A stretch of 58,213 bases of DNA from Nanobdellati archaeon. Its GTDB lineage: Archaea; B1Sed10-29; JAGVWA01. The stretch's first letter is position 1. Every line of letters starts with the position of its first letter. The position numbers were made by a program, and so were the translations under genes. The stretch is taken from positions 1-58,213 of the forward strand of contig JAGVWA010000003.1 in NCBI GenBank assembly GCA_018304505.1, in the 5' to 3' direction. Shown here in pieces: positions 23,096 through 32,094 of this stretch. A model generated the notes under the pieces. That model was not told the DNA's origin and did no database searches. It was given only the letters and a program-made list of their open reading frames with translations.

Positions 23096-24034
23096 ATGAA
23101 GCCGGAAAAACTCCTCGACATAGCATTCAGGCAGGCCAACAGGTCTGGGCAACAAACCAAAAAATCGATGGCGGTGAGGAAGGAAAAACGCCACATATAC
23201 GCGGATTTAGAACGCCTCAAGGTAGCCTACGGCACGATCAACAGCTTCTTGATGAACCAGCTGGAGTCCTCAAATCTCGACAACCTGACAGAGTTCAACA
23301 AATCGCTAATGGAAACGCTCGTCGACAGTCCCAAGATGGAACGCGACAAGAAGAAAATCATGAACAGCATGCAGATAATCAAGCGGCTCAAAAACGAATT
23401 CGAAATGAAGATCAAGTTCTCAGACAACAAAATGCAGAGCAACGAATATAGAAAGGAGTTTTACGGCCGCCTCAGTTCGGTTGTGAAAAAACTAGACTTC
23501 GATACCATCGAGGGTTACACAAAGGAACTGCAGACCCTACCGAAAATCAAGCACATGGACACAATTCTCGTTGCGGGCTACCCGAACGTCGGCAAGTCAT
23601 ATCTTGTGAAGAACCTCTCGGGACACAAGATCAACATCCAGCCGTACCCGTTCACGACCAAGGAATTACTCATTGGATACATGCCGCACAGATTCGACAC
23701 AGTCCAGCTAATTGACACGCCCGGAATCCTCGACAGGCCGCTGGAAAAGCGAAACAAGATCGAACTCAAGGCGATGCTTGCGTTGAAGCACATTACGCGC
23801 AACGTGATCTTTATAATTGATCCAAGCGAAACATGTGGTTACTCATTAGAGGCGCAGGAAAACCTCCTAAAAGAAATCAAGCAAACCTTCAAGCCAAAAA
23901 TCATGGTGATCGCTACAAAGAAAGACATTCCTTCAGAAAAGAAAACTGAAAGCGACTTGAGCATTTCAAACCAATCCAAGGAAGACATCGAACTGGTACA
24001 TGATGAAATCATAAAATTCTTCTTCAAAGGGTAA
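23096..24034 (+). CDS. Nog1-like GTPase
   Basis: About 312 residues from ATG 23096, placed about 25-30 bases after TATATATAGTTTTAT. An N-terminal helical domain (about 1-150) is followed by a G domain with G1 GYPNVGKS (about 160-167), the PFTTKEL switch region, G3 DTPG and G4 ATKKD. This is the Nog1/Obg-HflX-like layout of archaeal ribosome-assembly GTPases. It probably acts in large-subunit maturation by family knowledge. Confidence 0.85.
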   Translation: MKPEKLLDIAFRQANRSGQQTKKSMAVRKEKRHIYADLERLKVAYGTINSFLMNQLESSNLDNLTEFNKSLMETLVDSPKMERDKKKIMNSMQIIKRLKNEFEMKIKFSDNKMQSNEYRKEFYGRLSSVVKKLDFDTIEGYTKELQTLPKIKHMDTILVAGYPNVGKSYLVKNLSGHKINIQPYPFTTKELLIGYMPHRFDTVQLIDTPGILDRPLEKRNKIELKAMLALKHITRNVIFIIDPSETCGYSLEAQENLLKEIKQTFKPKIMVIATKKDIPSEKKTESDLSISNQSKEDIELVHDEIIKFFFKG

Positions 24035-24087
24035 AACCATTATAAAGACTAAAAGAGCACAGATATCAAGAGCAAGGTGAAAAACCT

Positions 24088-24363
24088 ATGAACGAACAAG
24101 AAATAAAGCAGAAGCTCGAGGACATAAAATACATGATTGAACCAATCCTGGACGACAACGCCATACCACGAAACATCCGGCGCGCGGTCGACGAGGCCAA
24201 AAACAAAATATCAGAAATCAACGGTGACCTAGACGTGAAAATCGCCAGCGCAATATACTCGCTAGACGAGGTGGCGAATGACATCAACATGCCGTTCCAC
24301 GCCAGGACAGACATTTGGAACCTAGTCAAAGAACTCGAGAAACTCAAAGAGGAATTAAAGTAG
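24088..24363 (+). CDS. UPF0147 family protein
   Basis: 91-residue all-helical acidic protein. It carries the family pattern MIEPILDDNAIPRNIRRAVDEAK and IASAIYSLDEVANDINMP. UPF0147 is widespread in archaea and of unknown function. The ribosome site GGTGA is 8 bases upstream. It lies 13 bases before tyrS, so it is probably one operon. Confidence 0.9.
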   Translation: MNEQEIKQKLEDIKYMIEPILDDNAIPRNIRRAVDEAKNKISEINGDLDVKIASAIYSLDEVANDINMPFHARTDIWNLVKELEKLKEELK

Positions 24364-24376
24364 GTACTGAGTTAAA

Positions 24377-25441
24377 ATGGACGTTGAGACCAAAGTTGAC
24401 CTTTTACTAAAAAGACCGACCGAAGAACTCATTACAGTAGCGGATGCTCGCTCACTTTTTGAAACAAAACAACATCCAAACCATTACATAGGTTATGAGA
24501 TTTCCGGAAAGCTGCACATGGGCAGCTTGATCATGGCAAGCTTCAAAATAAAAGACCTCATTGAAGCAGGTTGCAACACGTCCGTGTTCCTGGCAGACTG
24601 GCACGCGTGGATCAACAACAAGTTTGAAGGCGACATGGACAAGATGAAGTTGGCGGGAGAATATTACAGGGAAGCATTCCAGTTGATTGACAAAAAAGTG
24701 AAAATCGATCTAGGCAGCGACATTTATCACGACAACGACGAGTACTGGAAGCAAGTAATTCAAGTGTCAATGAACATGTCGCTTGGAAGAGCAGCAAAAT
24801 CAGTAACGATCATGGGCAGAAAAGAAGGCGAAGCAACTAATCTTGCCCAATACATTTATGCACCAATGCAAGCAGCAGACATCAAGGCAATGGACATTGA
24901 CATCGCACATGCTGGCATGGACCAGAGAAAAGTTCACATGCTCGCTCGCGACGTGTTTCCAAAACTAAATTGGCAAGCCCCAGTGGTGATGCACCACAAC
25001 CTGCTTCCGGGCTTGATAAAACCAGAAGGCCAAACCCAAGAAGAAATCGAAGAAAGCGCGAAGATGAGCAAATCTAAACCGTGGACCGCAATCTTCATTC
25101 ACGATTCACTCGACGAGATTAAGAAAAAACTAAACAAGGCGTGGTGCCCAGAAAAACAGGTCGAGACAAACGGCGTCCTGCAATACGTCCGAGACTTGGT
25201 GTTTCACGAGTTCAAGAGCTTCGACATCGAGCGCCCTGAAAAGTTCGGGGGCAATGCATCCTACGAGAATTACGAGGAAGTCGAGAAAGACTTTGTAAAC
25301 GGAAAAATACACCCTGCGGACTTGAAGAACAGCGTTGCAGGTTACCTGGACAAAATCATTGCGCCATACCGTGACCATTTTGAAAAACCAAAATACGCCA
25401 AGCTGCTTGACGTGTATAAGGACGTTGAAATCACGCGCTAG
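24377..25441 (+). CDS. tyrS: Tyrosyl-tRNA synthetase
   Basis: 354 residues, the archaeal/eukaryal-type TyrRS. The class I HIGH-like motif is SGKLHMGS (43-50), the Tyr-binding region includes YIYAPMQAADIKAMDIDIAHAGMDQRK and the KMSKS loop is AKMSKSKP. The N-terminal FETKQHPNHYIGYE gives the archaeal signature. It charges tRNA-Tyr. A weak hairpin (CTCGC..GCGAG, about 25477-25493) follows the stop and may assist termination. Confidence 0.97.
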   Translation: MDVETKVDLLLKRPTEELITVADARSLFETKQHPNHYIGYEISGKLHMGSLIMASFKIKDLIEAGCNTSVFLADWHAWINNKFEGDMDKMKLAGEYYREAFQLIDKKVKIDLGSDIYHDNDEYWKQVIQVSMNMSLGRAAKSVTIMGRKEGEATNLAQYIYAPMQAADIKAMDIDIAHAGMDQRKVHMLARDVFPKLNWQAPVVMHHNLLPGLIKPEGQTQEEIEESAKMSKSKPWTAIFIHDSLDEIKKKLNKAWCPEKQVETNGVLQYVRDLVFHEFKSFDIERPEKFGGNASYENYEEVEKDFVNGKIHPADLKNSVAGYLDKIIAPYRDHFEKPKYAKLLDVYKDVEITR

Positions 25442-25612
25442 AGAAAAACCAGAAATAACCCCGCGTTGCCCGTGGGCACTCGCTCCTAAGGCGAGCCCAA
25501 TACCTGACTATGGCACCTATACACTATCTTCTGTTTCTCGACAAATATAAGCGTTCCTTAACTCGATTTAGTGAATTTAAGTTTAAACCCGTTAAGGTTA
25601 ATAAGTTCACGC

Positions 25613-25634
25613 GTGGTGTAAGACGCACCTATTT
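25613..25634 (+). repeat. Left direct repeat flanking the RHH/RelE module
   Basis: 22 bases starting GTGGTGTAAGACGC, differing by one base from 26290-26311. Its right end covers the stop codon of the antitoxin gene (25629-25631). The core 13-mer is the one found twice upstream of orc1 at 1382-1416. Confidence 0.8.
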
Positions 25635-25877
25635 CAAAAGCTTATCCAGTTCGCTGATTTTGTAACGATGTCTCTTAATGGCTTTACGATCCTGCTTTTC
25701 AATTTCGGCTAGCTTTTTCAGATACTCTGGCCTCACATACCTGGCTTCTTCTAGCAACTCAAGTTCCTCTAAAAACTGCGCCGCGCTCTTCCTGAAATAA
25801 GCAGACCAATTTACTTCATCATGCTCTTGCATCCTTTCCCTAAGTTTTTCCGGCAGTGTTATTGTAATTGTCCTCAT
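25629..25877 (-). CDS. Ribbon-helix-helix antitoxin-like protein
   Basis: 82 residues. The first 45 (MRTITITLPEKLRERMQEH..NWSAYFRKSAAQFLEEL) look like an RHH DNA-binding domain; the rest is a charged toxin-binding helix region ending ISELDKLLK. It is transcribed divergently from the RelE-like gene at 25982. A perfect palindrome lies in the shared 104-base spacer, which suits autoregulation by this protein. Confidence 0.75.
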   Translation of the reverse strand: MRTITITLPEKLRERMQEHDEVNWSAYFRKSAAQFLEELELLEEARYVRPEYLKKLAEIEKQDRKAIKRHRYKISELDKLLK

Positions 25878-25919
25878 TTAAATTCACCATTTTTGTTAAT
25901 GTATGCTAACACATCAGTA

Positions 25920-25937
25920 CACATTATTATTAATGTG
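25920..25937. promoter_or_regulatory. Palindrome between divergent toxin and antitoxin genes
   Basis: CACATTA-TTAT-TAATGTG is a perfect 7-base inverted repeat with a 4-base spacer. It is directly upstream of the TATA-like TTTAAATA (about 25944-25951) for the toxin gene. It is the likely RHH operator. Confidence 0.65.
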
Positions 25938-25981
25938 GACTTTATTTAAATAGTTTGCCTAAAAAATAAAGCGAAGCTATA

Positions 25982-26254
25982 ATGACGAAAATAGAATACG
26001 TACTCGACATCTCAGATGAAAGGCAGAAAATGATCAGAAAATTTGTTAAACAGGACCCCCAAAGAAAAATCGCTGTTGATAAAGCCTTAAGAAAGATACT
26101 CCAAAATCCTTATGGCCCTAAACCATTACGGTATGACATGAAAAACAAACGCAGAATCCATCTTTTAGAGCATTTCGTCATGGTTTACAAAATAGACGGT
26201 AACTTAGTTATTCCCCTCGATATCGACCACCACGACAAAATTTATGGGCGATAA
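25982..26254 (+). CDS. RelE/ParE-like toxin
   Basis: 90 residues with the compact RelE fold pattern: basic helical start, ILQNPYGPKPLRYDMKNKRRIHLLEHFVMVYKIDGN and a final IDHHDKIYGR like the catalytic D-H-x-x-Y tail. Divergent, rather than co-directional, placement with its RHH partner is unusual. The whole module is bracketed by 22-base direct repeats. Confidence 0.75.
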   Translation: MTKIEYVLDISDERQKMIRKFVKQDPQRKIAVDKALRKILQNPYGPKPLRYDMKNKRRIHLLEHFVMVYKIDGNLVIPLDIDHHDKIYGR

Positions 26255-26289
26255 AATTTGAATCGGTGATATAAGAACCCCCCCTGCTT

Positions 26290-26311
26290 GTAGTGTAAGA
26301 CGCACCTATTT
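26290..26311 (+). repeat. Right direct repeat / element upstream of PolD operon
   Basis: 22 bases starting GTAGTGTAAGACGC, matching 25613-25634 with one change. It overlaps TATTTATT (about 26306-26313), a possible TATA box for the PolD small-subunit gene, just as the orc1 copies precede that gene's TATA box. Confidence 0.8.
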
Positions 26312-26385
26312 ATTGAACATCTGCGTAATGAACATGGCTCTTTCTATCTAGAGCTTCCATCACTTCAACCCATGGTTGGTTAAAG

Positions 26386-27990
26386 ATGCTGGGGGATGAA
26401 TCAATGAGCGCAGACGCGGTAATACACAGGCTACAGGAGAAAAACTACATTCTGACAAGCGAAGCCGTCAAATACATCCTTGATTCCATGAACCCGGAGG
26501 CACTCGAAAACAACGTTCTGACGCACTTCAAGGGCAACGTGTTCATTACGCCAAAAGAACTCAAAATACAAACGCCCAAATCAACAGCGCCACAACCAAT
26601 AACACTGCAACCAACAACACCACAACCAACAGCACCACAACCAACAACACCACAACCAACGGCACTAGAACCAACAACGCCGCAAGTAATCATTGAAGGA
26701 ACCAGGTTCAAGCCGCTTGCAAAAGAATACCCAAAACAGATAAAGGTCAAGAAAAGCCTGGAACAGACAAAATCCATATCCACAGGCACTGTACAGGACT
26801 TCACAGACTACTTCCTAAACAGATACGAGCAACTTTCGGCATTCCTCAAAACCAGGGGCAAATCGACACACTTGCCGATTTCCGAGGCAAGGAAACGACA
26901 GTACCAGGAATGCAAAATCATCGGCATGGTCACGGAGAAAAAAACAACAAAGAACGGGCATAAGCTCATCCATGTTGAAGACCCCAGTGCCTCAGCGCTC
27001 GTTTTCATTGGCAAGGACAACGAGGCCCTGGGAAAAATGATGGACCACATCATCCTTGATGAAGTTATTGCCATTGAGGGCAAGCAATCCAAGGACCTGT
27101 TCATTGCAAACAGCATCTTCCAGCCGGACATGCCCCAACGAGACGTTAAGACAATAGAAGACGACATCGCGATTGCAATGCTTTCAGACATTCACATCGG
27201 CTCAAAACTTTTTATGGGGCAACAGTTCGAGCATTTTATCAAGACGCTGAGGGGTGAAATCGGGACTGAAAAACAGCAACAACTCCTTGGCAAAGTCAAG
27301 TACATAACGATATGCGGCGACGCGGTAGACGGCGTCGGAGTCTATCCAACACAGGAAACCGAACTGGCGATTACAGACATCTACGAGCAATACGACAAGC
27401 TGCACAGCTACATCGAGATGCTGCCTGACTACATCCACGTGGTCATCGTGCCAGGAAACCACGACACGGTCGTAAAAGTCGCAGACCCACAGCCGAGGAT
27501 TCCTGAAAAAGCCATGCCCAAGACCTACAAAATGAGCAACGTCACCCTAACGAGCTCTCCGGCAATCTTAGACATACACGGGGTCAACACGCTGCTCTAT
27601 CATGGCTTCGCATTTGATGATGTCATTGCAGACCTGCCTAGCGCATCTTACGCGAAATCAGAGTCCCCGATGACAGAAATGCTCAAACGCCGCCACTTAC
27701 ACCCAAGGTACGGCGGTAAACCGATTACGCCTGAGAAACATGACCACCTAGTAATAAGCGAATCCCCGGATCTGTTCCACGGCGGACACCTCCATAATAA
27801 CGGCTATGCGAACTACAAGGGCACGCTAGTCGTCAATTCCGGAACATGGCAATCAATAACAGAGTTCCAGGCCAAAATGGGGCACAAACCGACGCCCTGC
27901 ATTCTACCGATATTCGAAGCCAAGCACGGCAGGGTAAACGCAATGCACTTTGACAGGAAAGATTACTATGAATATGAAAGAGTACTATGA
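26386..27990 (+). CDS. polB: DNA polymerase D small subunit (DP1), 3'-5' exonuclease
   Basis: 534 residues. An N-terminal helical domain (1-60) is followed by a Pro/Thr/Gln linker of seven pentapeptides (QPTTP type, residues 67-100, DNA 26584-26685), an OB-fold region (about 150-260) and a calcineurin-like phosphoesterase domain with SDIHIGS, GDAVDG, PGNHD and HGGHLH. DP1 proofreads for the replicative PolD. The start may instead be ATG 26404, preceded by GGGGGATGA. The 3' end overlaps the large-subunit gene by about 20 bases, ensuring coupled synthesis. Confidence 0.95.
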   Translation: MLGDESMSADAVIHRLQEKNYILTSEAVKYILDSMNPEALENNVLTHFKGNVFITPKELKIQTPKSTAPQPITLQPTTPQPTAPQPTTPQPTALEPTTPQVIIEGTRFKPLAKEYPKQIKVKKSLEQTKSISTGTVQDFTDYFLNRYEQLSAFLKTRGKSTHLPISEARKRQYQECKIIGMVTEKKTTKNGHKLIHVEDPSASALVFIGKDNEALGKMMDHIILDEVIAIEGKQSKDLFIANSIFQPDMPQRDVKTIEDDIAIAMLSDIHIGSKLFMGQQFEHFIKTLRGEIGTEKQQQLLGKVKYITICGDAVDGVGVYPTQETELAITDIYEQYDKLHSYIEMLPDYIHVVIVPGNHDTVVKVADPQPRIPEKAMPKTYKMSNVTLTSSPAILDIHGVNTLLYHGFAFDDVIADLPSASYAKSESPMTEMLKRRHLHPRYGGKPITPEKHDHLVISESPDLFHGGHLHNNGYANYKGTLVVNSGTWQSITEFQAKMGHKPTPCILPIFEAKHGRVNAMHFDRKDYYEYERVL

Positions 27991-30900
27991 GCACTTGCAG
28001 ATCAAGGCAGACGAGGCCTACGAAATTGCAGCCGGGGCGCGCTCACTTGGAAAAGACCCCATAATGAAAATCGAAGCGCCGCAAGCCAAGGACCTTGCAG
28101 ACCGAGTTGAAGGAATCAGCGGCCCTGTTGGTGTTTCAGCCAGGCTCAGGGAATTAATAGAGCAGATGGACAGGGAGGCCTCAACAAAGCTTATCATGCA
28201 GGAAATCATCGACGGGAAGTTCGGGAAATTAAATACAGAGCAAGAAAAAATCGAGCAGGCAGTGCGAACTGGACTGACGATTTTGACAGAAGCAATCGTT
28301 GTTGCGGGCACAGAAGGCATTGACAGAATCACCATTAATGAAAACCCGGACAAGTCAAAGTATCTGACAATGTACTTCGCAGGCCCAATCAGAAGCGCAG
28401 GCGGCGGCGGCCAAGCGCAAGCGGTGATACTATGCGACTATGCCAGAACCCTCATGAACATAGGCCCATACAAACCAACAAATGATGAGATCGAGCGGTG
28501 TGTAGAAGAAATGGGAATTTATCACAACGCGGTGTCCAGACTACAATACTTTCCGCCAGACGATGACACAAGATACATTCTAAAACACTGCCCAATCTGC
28601 ATAAGCGGGGACCAAACAACAGATGTTGAAGTGGCTGTAAACAAAAACATACCAAGGGTAGAGACAAACCGCATACGCGGGGGCATGTGCCTCGTTGTCG
28701 GCGAAGGAATAGCCCAAAAAGCGGCGAAGGAGGTCAAGTTCGCCAAAAAATTCGGGTTGGATTGGTCGTGGCTCGGGAAGCTCGTGAAAACCGTAAAGAA
28801 AGATGACGCGGACGAAAAAACCGAGGTCGAGATAAAGCCCCTGCCAAAATACCTCGACGACATTGTTGGCGGCCGCCCGATTTTCGCGTACCCGATGAGG
28901 AAAGGCGCCTTCCGGTTGCGATACGGCAGGGCACGCAACACGGGCATCGCGGCAAAGGCCATTCATCCGGCCACAATGATCCTGCTCGATGAGTTTCCAG
29001 CAGTCGGCACACAACTGCGCGTCGAGCGGCCGGGAAAGGGAACCGTGTGCTGCCCATGCGATTCGATAGAAGGCCCCATCGTGAAACTGAAAAACGGCAC
29101 GGTAGTCCGGGTAGAGAGTGCTGCAAAAGCAGAAGACATCAAACACGACATCGGCGAAATCCTGTTCCTCGGGGACATGCTAATAAGCTACGGCGATTTT
29201 TCAAAAGCAAACCACCCATTAGTACCGCCCGGTTTTTGCGAAGAATGGTGGAGCCTCATCCTGGAAAACAAGGACATCAAAGTCGGCGATGCGTACAAAA
29301 TAACTTCAGAGCAGGCACTCGAACTCTCGGAGAAACACAAAGTGCCCCTGCATCCGAAATACACGTACTACTACAATGACATAACAAGAGAAGAACTGAT
29401 AAAAATCATCATGTCCCTATCAGAGGCCACTATTGTGGAAAACAAAACCCTTGGTGGGGAGACAGCGCACATAATTGAAATGCCGCTGACGAAAGACAAA
29501 CGGATTCTCGAAATGCTCGGAATACTGCACAGGGTTGAGGAAGACCGAGTCATAATTCAAGACGCCCTGCCGCTAATCAGGACACTTGGCTTGCCAAACA
29601 AGGACATCGGTGAGAGCTTCGGTGAGGGGCAATCGGTGTTGCAGATCATCAATTCTATCGCGCCTTTCCCGATTTACGACAAATCAGGAACGTACATTGG
29701 CGCAAGAATGGGCCGGCCTGAAAAGGCAAAGGAAAGGGCAATGGCCCGCTCTCCGAACGGCCTGTTTCCAATTGGCGAATCGGGAGGCAGAATGACATTG
29801 GTTGACAAGGCGCGCGAGGCAAACAAAATCGAGATACAAAAAATCCGCTTGGTCTGCCCACAATGCAAACAGGAAAAGCTCAACTATACGTGTGAAAAAT
29901 GCGGGCAGAGAAACGTAATCATGAGATCCTGCGTCAAATGCGGAAAAAACACCATGAATGAGAAATGCGACCGCTGCAACAATTACACCTCCCCGTATCA
30001 TTCCACAACTGTTGACTTCAGGCAATTCATGAACGACACCGAGGCGCAGTTAAAAGAGCGCGCCCCGGATAAATTCAAGGCCATTGTTGGCACAATTAAC
30101 AAGGACAAGTACTTTGAGCCGATGGAAAAAGGCCTCCTTAGGGCGAAACACGGCGTGTACCCGTACCGCGACGGCACAATCCGATTCGACAGCACAGACA
30201 TGCCGCTGACTTACTTCAAGCCAAAGGAAATCGGCGTCAGCTTGTCAATGCTCAAAGACCTAGGATACGAAAAAGATTATCAAGGCAATGAAATCACAAG
30301 CAACACGCAGATATGCGAACTGAAACCACAGGACTTGCTGCTGTCAGAATTCGGCGTTGACTACATGCTTTCAGTCACGCGATTTCTTGATGACTTGCTG
30401 GAAAAGTTCTACGGTTTACCGAGGTACTACAACGCCACGAAACGTGAAGACCTGCTTGGGCACCTCGTAGTTGGTTTGGCGCCGCACATCTCAGCCGCGA
30501 CAATGGCGCGCATAATCGGCTTCACTAAAGCCCGCGTTGGATATGCACACCCGTATTTCCACTGCGCGAAGAGAAGAAATTGCTTCAGCGGTGACACAAA
30601 AACATTCCTTTGGGACGACAACAAAAAGAAAACCATCCGTGAACCAATCGGGGACATAGTTGATGATCTTGAAAAAAAATATCCGAACAACAAAAAACCG
30701 ATAGACGGCTTTGGCACTATAAAAATCGATAATCCATATAATTGGTATGCATACTCAATTGACAAGAATTCCGGGAAGTTTGTAAAAAAGAAGGTTAAGA
30801 CTTTCGTTAAAGGTAAACATCAAAACTGGGTCGCGTTAAAAACATCAACTGGAAAAGAAATGTGCGTCACGGCTGACCATGACATTTTAACAAATAGCGG

Positions 30901-31888
30901 CACTAACAGATTCTCCCATAAGAAAGCAGAAGACGTCAAGGTTGGAGAAAAGATCCCATATGCAACAAGGTTCCCTGGAACCAACCAACAAAACGTGAAC
31001 CAGGACTACACCTTCGATACCATTACAGAACTAAAAACAATAACGCAGGAAAAAAATTCTTACTGCCTCGATATAGATATCGACTCAGACGACCTGACAG
31101 AAAAAAATGTCTTGTGGGATAACCAACTAATCCAAATCAGGTGCGACTCCGACGAGGATGCGATAATGCTTTTACTCGACGTGCTTTTGAACTTCTCCAG
31201 GAAGTACCTGCCGGCGTCGCACGGCGGCACCATGGACTCGCCGCTGGTTGTCACGACAAAAATCAATCCGCAGGAAATCGACGATGAAGTTCACGAAATG
31301 GAAACCGTTTTCAGATTCCCGCTATCCTTCTACGAGGCCGCAGTGCAGAAAAAGAGCCCTGGGGAAGTTGACGTGGAGACCGTTGCTGACAGGCTTGGCA
31401 AAGATGAGCAATACGAAAACCTCGGATTCATGTTTGACTGCACAAGCATTGACGAGGGCCCCATCATTACACAGTACGCAAAGATCACTAAGATGGCGGA
31501 CAAGGTAAACCACCAGCTAGAACTGGGCAAGCGCATCAGGGCTGTTGACGAAAAGGACGTTGCCGAGCGCGTATTATCATCACACTTCCTAAGGGACATT
31601 TACGGAAACCTCAGGGCATTCGGGCAACAGATAATGCGCTGCGTTGACTGCAACGAGAAATACCGCAGGGTTCCGCTTGTTGGAAAATGCACGAAGTGCG
31701 GGGGCAAGCTGCTTTTGACAATAAACCGCGGCGGCATAGAAAAGTACTTGAAGATTTCGATGGACATCGCCAACAATTATGGCCTGAGCGATTACATGAA
31801 GCAGCGCCTAAGCCTGGTTAAAGAGGACATTGACACCATTTTCGAAAGTGAGGCGGTGAGGCAGAGTTCCTTAGCCGACTTTATCTAG
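27968..31888 (+). CDS. polC: DNA polymerase D large subunit (DP2), interrupted by an intein
   Basis: About 1306 residues before splicing and 1119 after. Start ATG 27968 (or 27974) lies inside the end of the DP1 gene. Family features are GPIRSAGGGGQAQAV near the N-terminus, CPCDSIEGPIVKL, a zinc-binding region with several CxxC (CPQCKQ, CEKCGQ, CVKCGK, CDRC), the active-site RRN-CDSDED split by the intein, and a C-terminal CVDC..CTKCGGK zinc finger. The extreme C-terminus QSSLADFI fits a PCNA-interacting (PIP) box. DP2 is the polymerising subunit of the archaeal replicase. Confidence 0.97.
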   Translation: MNMKEYYEHLQIKADEAYEIAAGARSLGKDPIMKIEAPQAKDLADRVEGISGPVGVSARLRELIEQMDREASTKLIMQEIIDGKFGKLNTEQEKIEQAVRTGLTILTEAIVVAGTEGIDRITINENPDKSKYLTMYFAGPIRSAGGGGQAQAVILCDYARTLMNIGPYKPTNDEIERCVEEMGIYHNAVSRLQYFPPDDDTRYILKHCPICISGDQTTDVEVAVNKNIPRVETNRIRGGMCLVVGEGIAQKAAKEVKFAKKFGLDWSWLGKLVKTVKKDDADEKTEVEIKPLPKYLDDIVGGRPIFAYPMRKGAFRLRYGRARNTGIAAKAIHPATMILLDEFPAVGTQLRVERPGKGTVCCPCDSIEGPIVKLKNGTVVRVESAAKAEDIKHDIGEILFLGDMLISYGDFSKANHPLVPPGFCEEWWSLILENKDIKVGDAYKITSEQALELSEKHKVPLHPKYTYYYNDITREELIKIIMSLSEATIVENKTLGGETAHIIEMPLTKDKRILEMLGILHRVEEDRVIIQDALPLIRTLGLPNKDIGESFGEGQSVLQIINSIAPFPIYDKSGTYIGARMGRPEKAKERAMARSPNGLFPIGESGGRMTLVDKAREANKIEIQKIRLVCPQCKQEKLNYTCEKCGQRNVIMRSCVKCGKNTMNEKCDRCNNYTSPYHSTTVDFRQFMNDTEAQLKERAPDKFKAIVGTINKDKYFEPMEKGLLRAKHGVYPYRDGTIRFDSTDMPLTYFKPKEIGVSLSMLKDLGYEKDYQGNEITSNTQICELKPQDLLLSEFGVDYMLSVTRFLDDLLEKFYGLPRYYNATKREDLLGHLVVGLAPHISAATMARIIGFTKARVGYAHPYFHCAKRRNCFSGDTKTFLWDDNKKKTIREPIGDIVDDLEKKYPNNKKPIDGFGTIKIDNPYNWYAYSIDKNSGKFVKKKVKTFVKGKHQNWVALKTSTGKEMCVTADHDILTNSGTNRFSHKKAEDVKVGEKIPYATRFPGTNQQNVNQDYTFDTITELKTITQEKNSYCLDIDIDSDDLTEKNVLWDNQLIQIRCDSDEDAIMLLLDVLLNFSRKYLPASHGGTMDSPLVVTTKINPQEIDDEVHEMETVFRFPLSFYEAAVQKKSPGEVDVETVADRLGKDEQYENLGFMFDCTSIDEGPIITQYAKITKMADKVNHQLELGKRIRAVDEKDVAERVLSSHFLRDIYGNLRAFGQQIMRCVDCNEKYRRVPLVGKCTKCGGKLLLTINRGGIEKYLKISMDIANNYGLSDYMKQRLSLVKEDIDTIFESEAVRQSSLADFI
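30581..31141 (+). mobile_element. Mini-intein in DP2, no homing endonuclease
   Basis: 187 residues inserted between RRN and CDSDED of the polymerase active site. Block A starts CFSGDTKTFLW with nucleophile Cys1. Block B is VTADHDILT with the conserved T-x-x-H. Block F is SYCLDIDIDSDD. The end is WDNQLIQIR followed by extein Cys+1. The usual final His-Asn is replaced by Ile-Arg. There is no endonuclease domain between blocks B and F. An intein with non-standard C-terminal Gln is known at a PolD large-subunit site in Pyrococcus abyssi; Arg is more extreme. Confidence 0.9.
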
Positions 31889-31922
31889 GCCCAGTGTAAA
31901 ATTTAGGCCCTGCGTAAAATAT
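31887..31922 (+). repeat. 18-base tandem duplication after the DP2 stop
   Basis: Two adjacent units (31887-31904, 31905-31922) starting AGGCCC and ending in AAAATWT, 14 of 18 identical. The first unit begins on the last two bases of the DP2 stop codon TAG. Confidence 0.65.
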
Positions 31923-32094
31923 CCAGGGTTTCCTCGATGCTCGGCACCGGCGAATCATTTACCCTGTTAGGACTATCTAATGATTCAAGAAACATTAGGT
32001 CCGAAGATAGCTTTTCTGCTTCGGTTACACTATTCGTTTTGTCAGCCGCGCCTGCGCCTTCCGTCCTGCAATATGTCCCGTTCGTATTCGTCAT
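31903..32094 (-). CDS. Small hypothetical protein, 63 residues (uncertain)
   Basis: Acidic and soluble, ending PSIEETLDILRRA. It overlaps the end of the preceding minus-strand gene by 53 bases in another frame, so it could be a coupled gene, a frameshift extension of that gene, or spurious. No family recognised. Confidence 0.35.
   Translation of the reverse strand: MTNTNGTYCRTEGAGAADKTNSVTEAEKLSSDLMFLESLDSPNRVNDSPVPSIEETLDILRRA

Noticed and set aside
26584-26685. Repetitive CAACCAACA-type DNA, possible CRISPR-like or satellite array
   Set aside because: It is an in-frame Pro/Thr/Gln pentapeptide linker of the PolD small subunit.
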